A DNA stretch of 64,000 bases from an uncultured Clostridia bacterium (GTDB lineage: Bacteria > Bacillota_A > Clostridia > TANB77 > CAG-508), in NCBI GenBank assembly GCA_947628465.1, contig CANQZZ010000001.1:1-64000 (forward strand), given 5' to 3'. This document shows positions 52,195 through 61,090 of this stretch, one piece after another. The notes below the pieces were generated by a model that worked only from the letters and a program-made list of their open reading frames with translations, was not told the DNA's origin and made no database searches. Both the position numbers and the translations under genes were made by a program. Positions within the stretch are counted from its first letter, which is position 1, and the number at the start of each line of letters is the position of its first letter.

Positions 52195-53169
52195 ATGCCC
52201 GCAGAAGTTGAATCCCTTATGTATGTTTCTAATGCTACAAATGGAAGGTTTGTTCCGTGGCACGGTCTTGGTACTCCAGTTGAAGAGGCTCCTAATTCTA
52301 AAGAAGCTATTCGTATTGCTGGACTTGATTGGAAAGTAAACTCTATGCCAATTTATACTAACGGAGTTGAAATTCCTGGCTATCGTGCAAATGTTCGTGA
52401 TATTGATGGTGCAGTTCTTGGCCTTACCAAGAGCAGATATCAGATTACTCAGAACGAAGATGCTTTTGAGTTTACAGATTCCCTTGTTGGTGGCGAAGTA
52501 AAGTATGAAACCGCAGGTTCTCTTTCTGGCGGTAAGCGTGTATTTCTTCTTGCACAGCTTCCAGAAGAAGAGATTCTTGGAGATGAGATTATCCCGTATG
52601 TTTGTTTTACAAACGGATTTGATGGCTCTCATCCAGTTCAAGTTTGCTTAACCCCTACTCGTGTTGTTTGTCAGAATACTTTGAATTTTGCCCTTGAAAA
52701 TTCTCCTCGTAAGTGGTCTACCAAGCATGTTGGTGATATCAAAGGTAAACTTGAGCAGGCGAGAGAAACTCTTAATCTTTCTTGTAAGTACATGAAAGAA
52801 CTTAGTGAAACAGCTGAAAAGCTGGCTGATACTAAAGTAAGTGAAGATGAGGTTAGATCAGTACTTGATAAAGTATTTGTTGTAGACGAAAAAGCCTCAG
52901 AGCGTCAGGTTAGTAATATGGAAGAGCAGAAAGATAGCTTTATGGCTTGCATGTTTGCTCCTGACCTTTTGAAATTTAAGGACACTGGATGGCAGGTAGT
53001 ACAAGCTGCTTCTGATTATTTTACTCATAAAGCACCTAAACGTGCAACAAGCAGCTACGCTGAAAAGAACTTTGAAAAAGTATTGGATGGAAATGTAATG
53101 TTTGATACAGTATTTCTTGAAATGTTGAAGAAAGTATCTGAACGTAAGATTGTGGGAGTTGGTGTATAA
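52195..53169 (+). CDS. DUF932/phage-plasmid-like protein
   Basis: 324 residues, AAAGGAAG upstream. It matches the phage/plasmid protein family with DUF932: a PWHGLGTPVEEAP motif near 19-31, DWKVNSMPIY near 46, YQITQNEDAF near 80, GSLSGGKRVFLLAQL near 104 and PTRVVCQNTLNFAL near 148. Function of the family is not established. Shares a promoter with thyX and overlaps it by one base. Confidence 0.72.
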   Translation: MPAEVESLMYVSNATNGRFVPWHGLGTPVEEAPNSKEAIRIAGLDWKVNSMPIYTNGVEIPGYRANVRDIDGAVLGLTKSRYQITQNEDAFEFTDSLVGGEVKYETAGSLSGGKRVFLLAQLPEEEILGDEIIPYVCFTNGFDGSHPVQVCLTPTRVVCQNTLNFALENSPRKWSTKHVGDIKGKLEQARETLNLSCKYMKELSETAEKLADTKVSEDEVRSVLDKVFVVDEKASERQVSNMEEQKDSFMACMFAPDLLKFKDTGWQVVQAASDYFTHKAPKRATSSYAEKNFEKVLDGNVMFDTVFLEMLKKVSERKIVGVGV

Positions 53170-53870
53170 TGGAAGTAACTTTAACAAAGTATACTCAGAA
53201 TCCTATTTCCTGTATCGAAGCAGCAGCTTGTAACTGTTACAATAGTAAACCAGCAAAGGGAGCTATTGCAAAAAGTTGCTATCTGTCCGGTCATGAAAGT
53301 GTGTTTGAATTTGCAGATTTTACATTTCATATTTCCGGTGTAAGTAGAGCTCTTCTTGCTCAATTAACTCGTCATCGTATTGCTTCTTTTGCAGTTCGAT
53401 CACAACGATACTGTGATGAAAGTGCTTTTGATTATGTTATCCCAAAGAGCATAGAAAAAGATGAAAAAGCACTGTTTGCCTATAAATCTTTTATGACTAA
53501 CTGCGCTTTTGCTTATCTTGAACTAGTTAAACTTGGTGTGCCCAAAGAAGACGCTAGAATGGTTCTTCCGAACGCTTGTTGCACTACTCTTGAATTAAAG
53601 ATGAACGGTAGAGAACTAATGCACTTCTGTAATGAGAGGTTGTGCAGTAGAGCACAATGGGAAATCAGAGAACTTGCAAAAAAGATGATTGATGAGATGA
53701 GAAGTAAAGCAGAAAAAGGTTTCGACAAAGAACTTCTTGAATTTACTAATTACCTTGTTCCTAAGTGTGAAGCACGGGGATATAACATTTGTCCTGAAAA
53801 ATCAAGCTGTGGAAGACATCTTACATTGGATAGAACTCGCTTGGATTGTGATGATGTTGAGCCATATTAA
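53169..53870 (+). CDS. thyX: Flavin-dependent thymidylate synthase ThyX
   Basis: 233 residues. The ThyX signature RHR-x7-SQRY appears as RHRIASFAVRSQRY near 68-81; an earlier His (SGHESVFE near 40) and ANCCTT-like LPNACCTTLELKMNGRELMHF near 134 complete the pattern. It methylates dUMP using FAD and methylene-tetrahydrofolate. Together with NrdD/G and the deaminase it supplies nucleotides for phage replication in an anaerobic host. Confidence 0.92.
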   Translation: MEVTLTKYTQNPISCIEAAACNCYNSKPAKGAIAKSCYLSGHESVFEFADFTFHISGVSRALLAQLTRHRIASFAVRSQRYCDESAFDYVIPKSIEKDEKALFAYKSFMTNCAFAYLELVKLGVPKEDARMVLPNACCTTLELKMNGRELMHFCNERLCSRAQWEIRELAKKMIDEMRSKAEKGFDKELLEFTNYLVPKCEARGYNICPEKSSCGRHLTLDRTRLDCDDVEPY

Positions 53871-53890
53871 GTAATGTACATCAGTGTAAG

Positions 53891-53919
53891 TTGTAAATTA
53901 TTTCAAAATATACTATAAT
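53891..53919 (+). promoter_or_regulatory. Promoter
   Basis: TTGTAA (53891-53896), 17 bases, TATAAT (53914-53919), TAAG upstream; the -10 extension is AC rather than TGC. Precedes the operon 53954-56105. Confidence 0.8.
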
Positions 53920-53953
53920 ATAGATATAAGTTAAAAGAAAGGAATCTTTTAGT

Positions 53954-54277
53954 ATGAGAAAATTCTATTTCGATGAGAAAGAATTTGACAATCTGGATGA
54001 TGCTTTGAATGAGGCCATTACCTGCGGTTATGCTGATGATTACTTTGATGAATTCGTAGACCAAGCGTACTCAGCAACAGAAATCTTAAATAGAATGACA
54101 AGAGGCAGACAATCTGCGGATTTTGTATTTCAATCTATCTACGATGAGTTTGTTTATGATGTATTCGACGAGGTGCATAATCTTGCAGAAGCTGGTAAGT
54201 GGGATAGTATTGAAGGTATTTATGATATTGTAATGCGAGATGATTCAGTGTCTGAAGAAGAGCAAACAGAAGAATAA
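53954..54277 (+). CDS. Unknown acidic protein, paralogue of 54731
   Basis: 107 residues, AAAGGAAT upstream. Very acidic and aromatic. It can be aligned with the gene at 54731: both begin FYxxxxxxxxLxxAL and share a helical F-x-E-F/L-x-[DE]-x-[AS]-Y-S-x-[TS]-E-[IL] stretch and a later W-x-[SG]-[IL]-E segment. No known family. Confidence 0.45.
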   Translation: MRKFYFDEKEFDNLDDALNEAITCGYADDYFDEFVDQAYSATEILNRMTRGRQSADFVFQSIYDEFVYDVFDEVHNLAEAGKWDSIEGIYDIVMRDDSVSEEEQTEE

Positions 54278-54296
54278 ATAAAGAGAGGATTAAAAC

Positions 54297-54734
54297 ATGA
54301 ATACACTTATTGATTTTATGGTATACATTGAAATCTTTATTGTTATTGCAGTTCTCGTCGGTATTCTTGATAAGATTTTGCCGAGGATTCAGAAGGCCCT
54401 TGATAAGAGGCATTATTATCAAGATATTGAATACTACATGGAGTGCTGTGGTGGCAATCAGAATAAGCAAGTATTTCAAGATTCCTGTAGAGTTGTAAGT
54501 CGTCTTATTACAGAAATTCAGCATAGAGAAGCAAAGATTCCTACACCTACAATCAAAGCTCAGATTAGTATGTTAGAAGAAAAAGAAGCTCAATACAAAG
54601 AAAAGAAAGAAAATATTAAATCTCGTATGGTTGATGATTTCAAGAACTTTTATTGTTCCAAACAAAGATACATTGAAGATAAAACAGATGAACAGGTATT
54701 TGAAGACCTTTTTCTATATGGAGATGTGCTATGA
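54297..54734 (+). CDS. Membrane-anchored coiled-coil protein
   Basis: 145 residues. One N-terminal membrane segment at ~6-28 (MVYIEIFIVIAVLVGILDKI), then a helical cytoplasmic part with a coiled coil near 95-120. AGAGAGG upstream. It overlaps the next gene by four bases. Together with the gene at 55024 it gives this operon two membrane proteins. Confidence 0.5.
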   Translation: MNTLIDFMVYIEIFIVIAVLVGILDKILPRIQKALDKRHYYQDIEYYMECCGGNQNKQVFQDSCRVVSRLITEIQHREAKIPTPTIKAQISMLEEKEAQYKEKKENIKSRMVDDFKNFYCSKQRYIEDKTDEQVFEDLFLYGDVL

Positions 54735-55021
54735 CATTCTATCTTAACAATAATGCATATAATTCTCTTCCTGAAGCACTTTATTATCTGGAAAAAGAAA
54801 GTCCAGATGTTTGGGACATAAGATGGGAAGAGTTTCTTGAAAATAGTTATAGTAATTCTGAGTTAGTAGATTTATTTACAAATAATGCTTGTGGTGATGC
54901 ATTAAGAATTCTCGAGGACCAGTACAGATTCGTTCAGTATCGTACTGCTTCAAATTACTTTTGTGAAAAAGATTGGCAAGGGTTAGAAGAAGATTTTAAG
55001 ATATTAGTTAAGGAGATTTAA
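54731..55021 (+). CDS. Unknown protein, paralogue of 53954
   Basis: 96 residues, start overlapping the previous stop, GGAGATG upstream. Same length class, composition and spacing of aromatic/acidic residues as the product of 53954 (see there). The paralogues flank a membrane protein, suggesting a duplicated pair that act together. Confidence 0.45.
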   Translation: MTFYLNNNAYNSLPEALYYLEKESPDVWDIRWEEFLENSYSNSELVDLFTNNACGDALRILEDQYRFVQYRTASNYFCEKDWQGLEEDFKILVKEI

Positions 55022-55023
55022 TT

Positions 55024-55269
55024 ATGACTGGTTTCATCTGGGGACTAATTATTGGCTATTCTATTTCTTGTTTAGTATTTCTTTTCTGGATCGGAAGAAG
55101 CTATCAGCTACATAATAATGAGGACCTTGACCTTGATAAAGACGATGAATTAAAAGATATTACCATTAGAATTATTGATACAAATGCTTCTCCTGAAGAA
55201 ATCTATAAGGTACTTGAGTCAGAAGAAGATGATAAAACAGAATCTTGCAATAACGAGGATAGTAAATGA
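55024..55269 (+). CDS. Small membrane protein with acidic tail
   Basis: 81 residues. Membrane segment at ~4-24 (GFIWGLIIGYSISCLVFLFWIG), then a strongly acidic cytoplasmic tail. AAGGAG upstream, overlap with the next gene (ATGA). No family recognised. Confidence 0.5.
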   Translation: MTGFIWGLIIGYSISCLVFLFWIGRSYQLHNNEDLDLDKDDELKDITIRIIDTNASPEEIYKVLESEEDDKTESCNNEDSK

Positions 55270-56105
55270 GTTACGATATTAGATTGGTTGATCCTGTAAC
55301 AAAAGATACAATCCAGTTTGATTCTCCGCATGCTATGAAGGGCGGTACATACGCTGTTGTAGGTACTACTGAAGCATGGTTGAATATCACGTACAACTAC
55401 GCACGGTGGTATTACAAGGAAAGTGTATTTCCAGATAACGGAGAAGATAGAAGTGGGATTCGTTCTATCTATGATATGTCAGGCGCAGATAGTATTCCTG
55501 TCTTAAAACATGCCATTTCAACTTTGGAAGGAATGACAGAGGATTTGAGTAAAGGAGAAATAAAAGAATACAAAGAGCATAACGTGGATGGTTATTGGTT
55601 GCCAACGAGGGAGAATGCTATCAAGCCCTTATATCAGCTTTTAGCTATAGCAATGATGAGGCCGGATGGAATTTGGGAAGGGGAGTATATAGACTGCATA
55701 AAGAGAGAAACGATTTTATCGTGTGCTAAGGCGCTTGAGAAACAAATTCCTACAAGACCAGAAAGCAACGGCAAGAATAGATTTAAGTGCCCTTACTGCG
55801 GAAATGAATTAGTAAGTGGATATAAGTATTGTCCTTATTGCGGGCAAGCTATTGAATGGGATATGATTATTACAAGTAAAAAGGGAAAGATTCAATCCTC
55901 TTACGGATCATTAAAAGAAGAACTAGGAAATAAGAAGTGGTTTACTTTCTATGCAAAGTCACTTGAAGATTTTAACTCTGTTTGTCAAGAGGGAGATGAA
56001 ATACTAACAAGCTTTCCTTGTTGTGAATATAAAGGCATTCTTGGAGATATTTCCGTAAGAAAGATTCAAGATAATCTGTATTCTATCTACTTTTCACTGT
56101 CTTAG
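55266..56105 (+). CDS. Double zinc-knuckle protein of unknown function
   Basis: 279 residues. Residues ~5-160 form an uncharacterised domain seen in Firmicute and phage proteins (MSYDIRLVDPVTKDTIQFD, GTTEAWLNITYNYARWY). A zinc ribbon with two CPYCG motifs (near 174 and 191) follows, then a beta-rich C-terminal domain. Ribosome binding site GAGGAT. Function unknown; the zinc ribbon suggests nucleic acid or protein binding. Confidence 0.55.
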   Translation: MSYDIRLVDPVTKDTIQFDSPHAMKGGTYAVVGTTEAWLNITYNYARWYYKESVFPDNGEDRSGIRSIYDMSGADSIPVLKHAISTLEGMTEDLSKGEIKEYKEHNVDGYWLPTRENAIKPLYQLLAIAMMRPDGIWEGEYIDCIKRETILSCAKALEKQIPTRPESNGKNRFKCPYCGNELVSGYKYCPYCGQAIEWDMIITSKKGKIQSSYGSLKEELGNKKWFTFYAKSLEDFNSVCQEGDEILTSFPCCEYKGILGDISVRKIQDNLYSIYFSLS

Positions 56106-56279
56106 AATTGTATTTATAAAGGGTACCTTTATGGAGGTATAATTCTAAGCCAACAATACTGAAAATCTATTGACAACTGAATAAGATATGAATTGGGTCT
56201 TTGAAGTATTAAGAACTCAATCATCTAGTAAAAGTATTATAGACGACAGGTCTATGAGAAATTAAAGGAGAGAAAGCGT

Positions 56280-57011
56280 ATTAGTATCAAAAGCACAGTT
56301 AAAAATCTTGGTAGGTCTGTACGTAGATTGAAAAAAGCAATTCTCATAGTTATAATTTCATTATTAGTATTCACAATAGTTAAATTTAGTGAACCACATC
56401 TAAAGTCTATTACAGAACATAGTAATAGTACGAATATCGTAGAAACAACCGAAGTAGAAACAGATGAACAATCTTTACTACTTATCCCAGAAGAACTTGA
56501 AACGGATTCTAATTACTTAAATGAATCTACAGATACTTTACAGCAAGAAGAGATAACCTGTAGTATTATTGTAGAGGATAAAGATGCTATTGATGAAGAT
56601 TGTTATTTAATAGCCGAGGGAGCAAGGGCGTTCAAAAGTTATATGGATTATAGATGTATAACTAATACTAGAAGTAAGGCTTACCAAGTTGCTAAATCGG
56701 CTACAGTATTAAGTAATGGATTATTAGTTGTAGATGATGAATACTACTGTGTAGCTATGGGAACTTATTATGGTGAAGTAGGAGACAGATTCTATATTGA
56801 AACAGATGAAGGTAATTCGTGGAAAGTAATCATCTGCGATACCAAATCTGATAAACATACTGATAGCACACACCGATATACACTAGAGAATGGGTGTATG
56901 CTTGAATTTGTTGTTGACACCAGGTTAATGCCAAAGAATAATAGGCTGTCTGGAACTGTGAATGGTTTAGGATTTTCAGGGAAGATAACATTGGTTAAGA
57001 AAATTGGTTGA
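56280..57011 (+). CDS. Membrane-anchored protein with double-psi-barrel-like domain, ATT start proposed
   Basis: About 243 residues when started at ATT 56280, 9 bases after AAAGGAG; the first conventional start (TTG 56328) has no ribosome binding site. The upstream codons give a positively charged head (KNLGRSVRRLKK) before the membrane segment (AILIVIISLLVFTIV), favouring the ATT. After a Ser/Thr/Glu-rich linker, the C-terminal ~100 residues (YYCVAMGTYYG...GNSWKVIICDTKSDKHTDS) resemble secreted 3D/double-psi barrel domains; envelope location inferred. Confidence 0.55.
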   Translation: MSIKSTVKNLGRSVRRLKKAILIVIISLLVFTIVKFSEPHLKSITEHSNSTNIVETTEVETDEQSLLLIPEELETDSNYLNESTDTLQQEEITCSIIVEDKDAIDEDCYLIAEGARAFKSYMDYRCITNTRSKAYQVAKSATVLSNGLLVVDDEYYCVAMGTYYGEVGDRFYIETDEGNSWKVIICDTKSDKHTDSTHRYTLENGCMLEFVVDTRLMPKNNRLSGTVNGLGFSGKITLVKKIG

Positions 57012-57040
57012 TGAAATATGATAGATTTCAGTATTATATT

Positions 57041-57068
57041 AAGGGAACAAGAATAAACTTGTTCCCTT
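57041..57068 (+). terminator. Hairpin terminator
   Basis: AAGGGAACAAG (57041-57051) and CTTGTTCCCTT (57058-57068), an 11-bp perfect stem, followed by an A/T-rich stretch that merges with the next promoter. Confidence 0.65.
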
Positions 57069-57073
57069 ATAAG

Positions 57074-57102
57074 TTGTAATTTCTCATATTATATATTATA
57101 AT
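57074..57102 (+). promoter_or_regulatory. Promoter of the nrdDG operon
   Basis: TTGTAA (57074-57079), 17 bases, TATAAT (57097-57102), TAAG upstream. About 70 bases of leader precede the nrdD start; no NrdR box pair was recognised. Confidence 0.8.
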
Positions 57103-57178
57103 AGTTATAGAAGTAATGCTATGATTCTTTGACATGAATTGTATAAACTAATACACATGTTGGAAAGGAAGGTTGCCT

Positions 57179-59470
57179 ATGAAGGTTGTAAAACGAGACG
57201 GCAAAGAGGTTGACTTTCAAAAAGAGAAGATTTATGAGGCTATTAGAAAGGCAAATGAATCAATCACTGTAAAAAGTCATCAGATAAATCAGAAAACTAT
57301 TAGAGAAATAGTTGACAATATTTCCGAAAACTATGAAAAACTAAATAGAACAAGAAGCGTTGAGTACATCCAGGACCAAGTAGAAAAAGAACTTATGGAA
57401 GCAAATGCTTACCATGTAGCAAAGGCTTATATAACCTATAGGTATAAGCGAGGCATGGTAAGAGATACTTACAAGGAGTTTATGAAAGAAATCCAAGCCA
57501 AGATGTCTGGGATGAACATTGAGAATCAGAACGCTAATCTAGATGAGCATAGTTTTGGTGGAAGAACAGGTGAAGCAACTAGAATACTAACAAAACGATT
57601 TGCTCTTGAGAATTGTGTTAGCGATATGGCAAGAGAAAATCATGTAAATAATCTAATATATATCCATGATTTGGATAATTATGCTGTAGGAATGCACAAC
57701 TGTTTATCTATTCCTTTTGATGATTTACTTTCAAGAGGTTTTAATACTCGTCAGACAGATGTAAGACCAGCAAATAGTGTTAATACGGCTTTTCAGCTTC
57801 TTGCAGTTTTATTCCAATTACAATCGTTACAGCAGTTTGGTGGAGTTAGCGCAACACATCTAGATTGGACAATGGTTCCTTATGTAAGGAAGAGTTATTT
57901 CAAGCATTATATTGATGGGTTGAAATACATTCTTAATATTGAAGTTGATAAAGATACAATAAATGAGTATATTGGAAAAGTATCTATTAACTCAGTTGAA
58001 TATTGGAAGCATCCTTCGATTTGTAATTATGCTCTTGACATGACAGAAAAAGAGTTAAAACAAGCAGTTGAAGGAATGTATCATAATCTAAATACCCTGC
58101 AATCTCGCAGTGGTAATCAGCTTCCTTTTACTTCCATCAATTATGGCACTTGCACTCTTCCAGAGGGTAGAATGGTTACAAGGGCTATATTGAACGGATC
58201 TATTAAGGGTGTGGGAAAATTTCATAAGACACCTATCTTTCCTTGTGGTATTTTTCAGTGCATGAATGGAGTAAATAGACATCCTGGAGAACCAAATTAC
58301 GACTTATTCCAGCTTGCCCTTGAATCTACAGCTAAACGTCTTTACCCGAATTATGCTAATGTAGATTGGTCAGGAAATGCTGGTTATGATAAAGATGACC
58401 CCAGAACATATTTTTCTACAATGGGCTGCCGCACAGCAAATGGTTATGATATCAATGGATTTGGTCAGTTAAAAGATGGTAGAGGGAACATTTGTCCTGT
58501 AACTATCATTCTTCCTGAACTTGCAAAGATAGCAGAAACTAAAACAATAAATTCTGGAAACTTTATATCTATATCTAATGGTATTTCTTCATCAGATGAT
58601 GATGGATTTCAAGAAGAATTGATTAATAACTTCTTTGATTTACTTAATCAAAAGATTGAAGAAGCTAAAGATATGCTGATTGAACGATTTGATTATATAT
58701 GTAGTCAATCACCAGAATCTGCTAAGTTTATGTATGAAAACGGAACTATGGCAGGATATATTCCTGAAGAAGGAATACGTAGTGCACTAAAGCATGGAAC
58801 ATTAGCTATAGGCCAGCTTGGGCTTGCTGAGGCGTTACAAATTCTTATAGGTAAAGACCACACTACTGAAGAAGGAATGGTTGTAGCCAAGCAAATCGAG
58901 TCGCTATTTAAGAAAAAAGCTGCAGAATACAAAGAGAACTATAAACTGAATTTTGGAGTATACTTTACTCCTGCTGAAACACTTTGTTTTACAGCAATGA
59001 ATAAGTTCAAAGAAAAGTATGGAATAATCAAAGATGTTAGTGACCATGATTACTTTACAAATAGTATTCATGTTCCTGTATGGAAGAAGATGAATGCTTT
59101 TGAAAAGATTGATATTGAAAGTCAACTAACAGGATATTCTTCTGCGGGATGTATTACTTATGTAGAATTAGATAGTACTGTAAAGAATAATACTTCAGCA
59201 CTTGAAAAACTTGTTAACTATGCTATGGATAAAGATATTCCTTACTTCGCTGTAAATACTGACAATAATCTATGTAATGATTGTGGGTATCAAGATACAG
59301 ACCTTGATGATGTCTGTCCAAGATGTGGATCAAGAAATATTCAGCAATTAAAGAGAGTTACAGGGTATCTAACCGGAGATTACAAAACCGCTTTTAATGC
59401 AGGTAAACAAGCAGAGGTTCAAGATAGAGTTAAACACACTGGGGTTATTGTAGAAGAAGTAAAGGAGTAA
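57179..59470 (+). CDS. nrdD: Anaerobic ribonucleoside-triphosphate reductase, large subunit
   Basis: 763 residues; ATG 57179 follows AAAGGAAGG (TTG 57173 is nearer to that site). N-terminal ATP-cone (KVVKRDGKEVDFQKEKIYEAI). Catalytic barrel with HDLDNYAVGMHNCLS near 165 and an FPCGIFQCMNG segment. C-terminal zinc site CNDCG...CPRCG near 700-718 and glycyl-radical loop RVTGYL near 727, the residue activated by NrdG. It reduces NTPs to dNTPs without oxygen, indicating an anaerobic host. Confidence 0.93.
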   Translation: MKVVKRDGKEVDFQKEKIYEAIRKANESITVKSHQINQKTIREIVDNISENYEKLNRTRSVEYIQDQVEKELMEANAYHVAKAYITYRYKRGMVRDTYKEFMKEIQAKMSGMNIENQNANLDEHSFGGRTGEATRILTKRFALENCVSDMARENHVNNLIYIHDLDNYAVGMHNCLSIPFDDLLSRGFNTRQTDVRPANSVNTAFQLLAVLFQLQSLQQFGGVSATHLDWTMVPYVRKSYFKHYIDGLKYILNIEVDKDTINEYIGKVSINSVEYWKHPSICNYALDMTEKELKQAVEGMYHNLNTLQSRSGNQLPFTSINYGTCTLPEGRMVTRAILNGSIKGVGKFHKTPIFPCGIFQCMNGVNRHPGEPNYDLFQLALESTAKRLYPNYANVDWSGNAGYDKDDPRTYFSTMGCRTANGYDINGFGQLKDGRGNICPVTIILPELAKIAETKTINSGNFISISNGISSSDDDGFQEELINNFFDLLNQKIEEAKDMLIERFDYICSQSPESAKFMYENGTMAGYIPEEGIRSALKHGTLAIGQLGLAEALQILIGKDHTTEEGMVVAKQIESLFKKKAAEYKENYKLNFGVYFTPAETLCFTAMNKFKEKYGIIKDVSDHDYFTNSIHVPVWKKMNAFEKIDIESQLTGYSSAGCITYVELDSTVKNNTSALEKLVNYAMDKDIPYFAVNTDNNLCNDCGYQDTDLDDVCPRCGSRNIQQLKRVTGYLTGDYKTAFNAGKQAEVQDRVKHTGVIVEEVKE

Positions 59471-59476
59471 GTAAAA

Positions 59477-59698
59477 GTGAATTTTACAAAGAAAGAAATG
59501 ATGGATGCGTTCCTTCTTTTTCTGGACGATGTGATTCATACTTTTGATTGTAAACAGGTTAAAGAAAAAGGCAACAAGTATTGTAAAAGTAGATGTGACT
59601 TGTGCATAGTAGAGCAGTACTTATCTCTTGCAAAAAAAGGGAAACTTCCAAAGATAGCTTTACAGTGTGAGGGAATTGATTATCCAGTAGTAAGATAA
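59477..59698 (+). CDS. Small Cys-rich protein between nrdD and nrdG
   Basis: 73 residues, GTG start after AAAGGAG. Cysteines at C-x9-C-x3-C-x2-C spacing (CKQVKEKGNKYCKSRCDLC) could bind a metal. Located between the two reductase genes, so it may be an activase accessory or redox partner; no known family recognised. Confidence 0.5.
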   Translation: MNFTKKEMMDAFLLFLDDVIHTFDCKQVKEKGNKYCKSRCDLCIVEQYLSLAKKGKLPKIALQCEGIDYPVVR

Positions 59699-59712
59699 GA
59701 AAGGAGCAACCT

Positions 59713-60210
59713 ATGAATTATCTTGATATAATGGATTGCTCCGTTGTTGATGGAGAAGGAATTAGAGTAGTTTTATTTGTTAGTGGGTGTTCCCATCACT
59801 GTATTGGCTGTCATAATCCGGAAAGCTGGGATCCAGATAATGGAAAAGAGTTTACAGATAAAACTGTAAGGACAATACTAAAACTACTTGCTAGGCCATA
59901 TATTGATGGATTAACTATCTCAGGTGGTGACCCCTTATTTATTGATAATTGCAGAGACGTATTAAAGTTATGCAAAGTAGTAAAAGATACATTACCAAAT
60001 AAGACTATTTGGTTATATACAGGCTATACTTATGAAGAAATTGTTGATACGGTTACTGACAATCATTATCATCAAAATATCGCTAATACCATACTAGGAT
60101 ATGTAGATGTATTAGTAGACGGTAAGTTTATTCTACAAGAAAGAGATATTACACTACCGTTTAGAGGAAGCAAAAATCAAAGAATAGTGAAGCTACACGA
60201 TAAGTTGTAA
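59713..60210 (+). CDS. nrdG: Anaerobic ribonucleotide reductase activating protein (radical SAM)
   Basis: 165 residues, AAAGGAG upstream. Radical SAM cluster CSHHCIGCHN near 26-35 (CxxxCxxC), GE-like VDGEGIRVVLFVSGC near 12-26, and SGGDPLF near 75 (GGEP-like SAM site). It makes the glycyl radical on NrdD. Size is normal for NrdG. Its stop codon lies in the -35 of the next promoter. Confidence 0.92.
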   Translation: MNYLDIMDCSVVDGEGIRVVLFVSGCSHHCIGCHNPESWDPDNGKEFTDKTVRTILKLLARPYIDGLTISGGDPLFIDNCRDVLKLCKVVKDTLPNKTIWLYTGYTYEEIVDTVTDNHYHQNIANTILGYVDVLVDGKFILQERDITLPFRGSKNQRIVKLHDKL

Positions 60211-60233
60211 TTACTAAGTAATTATGCTATAAT
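60205..60233 (+). promoter_or_regulatory. Promoter
   Basis: TTGTAA (60205-60210, containing the nrdG stop TAA), 17 bases, TATAAT (60228-60233), ATGC extension. Confidence 0.85.
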
Positions 60234-60264
60234 ATATCTATATTAAAATACTAGAGGTATTAAA

Positions 60265-60633
60265 TTGAAGATATCTGAAGCTAAAGAGCAATCTCGTGGT
60301 GTATTCTGGATAGTTGATAATGAATTGCTGGCTTTTCCTTTTATAAATGATAGTTATGGTGTATCTAAAAGTGGATTAACATATAATCATGAAAAATTAT
60401 GGAAAGAGTTAAAAGTTGGTAAAAATATTCCTTATAACTATTATCCGAGAGGAAGAGTAGAGTTTAGTAGTTCAGGTAGACCTATTGTTTGGATGAATCC
60501 AAATATCGATGAAGACGAATTTATTCCCAAAATTAAAACAGAATTTGGTCTGCGTGAAAATCCTAGAATAAATTATGATTTTAGTGAACACTATAAGTGT
60601 TATCTTGATGATGGATGGAAACCGGCGAGGTAA
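60265..60633 (+). CDS. Unknown small protein
   Basis: 122 residues, TTG start after AGAGGT. Mixed alpha/beta, rich in aromatic residues and Asn. The pattern (FWIVDNELLAFPF..., PRGRVEF, PNIDEDEFIPKI) recalls a family of small uncharacterised bacterial/phage proteins. Co-transcribed with the next gene. Confidence 0.45.
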   Translation: MKISEAKEQSRGVFWIVDNELLAFPFINDSYGVSKSGLTYNHEKLWKELKVGKNIPYNYYPRGRVEFSSSGRPIVWMNPNIDEDEFIPKIKTEFGLRENPRINYDFSEHYKCYLDDGWKPAR

Positions 60634-60642
60634 TATTAGTTA

Positions 60643-61017
60643 ATGAAGATTGATATTTTTGAAAACAATTTACTTGAAATGGCTTACACAAGAGGTCATG
60701 CAATAGAGCTGTGTAGTAATTTAAGTAAGAAGTTTTCAGAACATTTTCTAAAGATAATGAAAAGTGGTTTAGAAAGCCCAGATTTTAATCATCATTGTTT
60801 AGAAATGCAGGCTTGGTTTGATAAAGTAAATAGTATCAGATTAAAACCAAATAATAAGAAAATTAGCAAAACTAATATTATAGATTGGTTTATTACCGAT
60901 GGAAGAATAACAGAAGATTTTATCCCAGAGCAGTATGTGGATAAGTATGAAGATTTTTGTATAGGCCTTCTGTCTGGTAAAACAGTTGAAGAATCGTTCA
61001 TAGATATTTTGAAGTAG
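60643..61017 (+). CDS. Unknown helical protein
   Basis: 124 residues, GAGGTAA upstream at slightly long spacing. Helical throughout (EHFLKIMKSGLESPDF, FCIGLLSGKTVEESF). No recognised motif. Ends two bases before the TAAG of the next promoter. Confidence 0.4.
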   Translation: MKIDIFENNLLEMAYTRGHAIELCSNLSKKFSEHFLKIMKSGLESPDFNHHCLEMQAWFDKVNSIRLKPNNKKISKTNIIDWFITDGRITEDFIPEQYVDKYEDFCIGLLSGKTVEESFIDILK

Positions 61018-61021
61018 TAAG

Positions 61022-61050
61022 TTGTAATTTCTGAAATACTGTGCTATGAT
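61022..61050 (+). promoter_or_regulatory. Promoter
   Basis: TTGTAA (61022-61027), 17 bases, TATGAT (61045-61050), TGC extension. One mismatch in the -10 compared with the other members. Confidence 0.75.
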
Positions 61051-61090
61051 AATACTTGTAAGATAGATAAAAGAAAGAGGAAATATTATA

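Noticed and set aside
56106..56270. Promoter TTGACA at 56170
   Set aside because: A consensus -35 is present but no -10 lies at 16-18 bases; the nearest candidates are too near or too far. Only weak inverted repeats (ATAAAGG/CCTTTAT near 56114) are seen in this gap.
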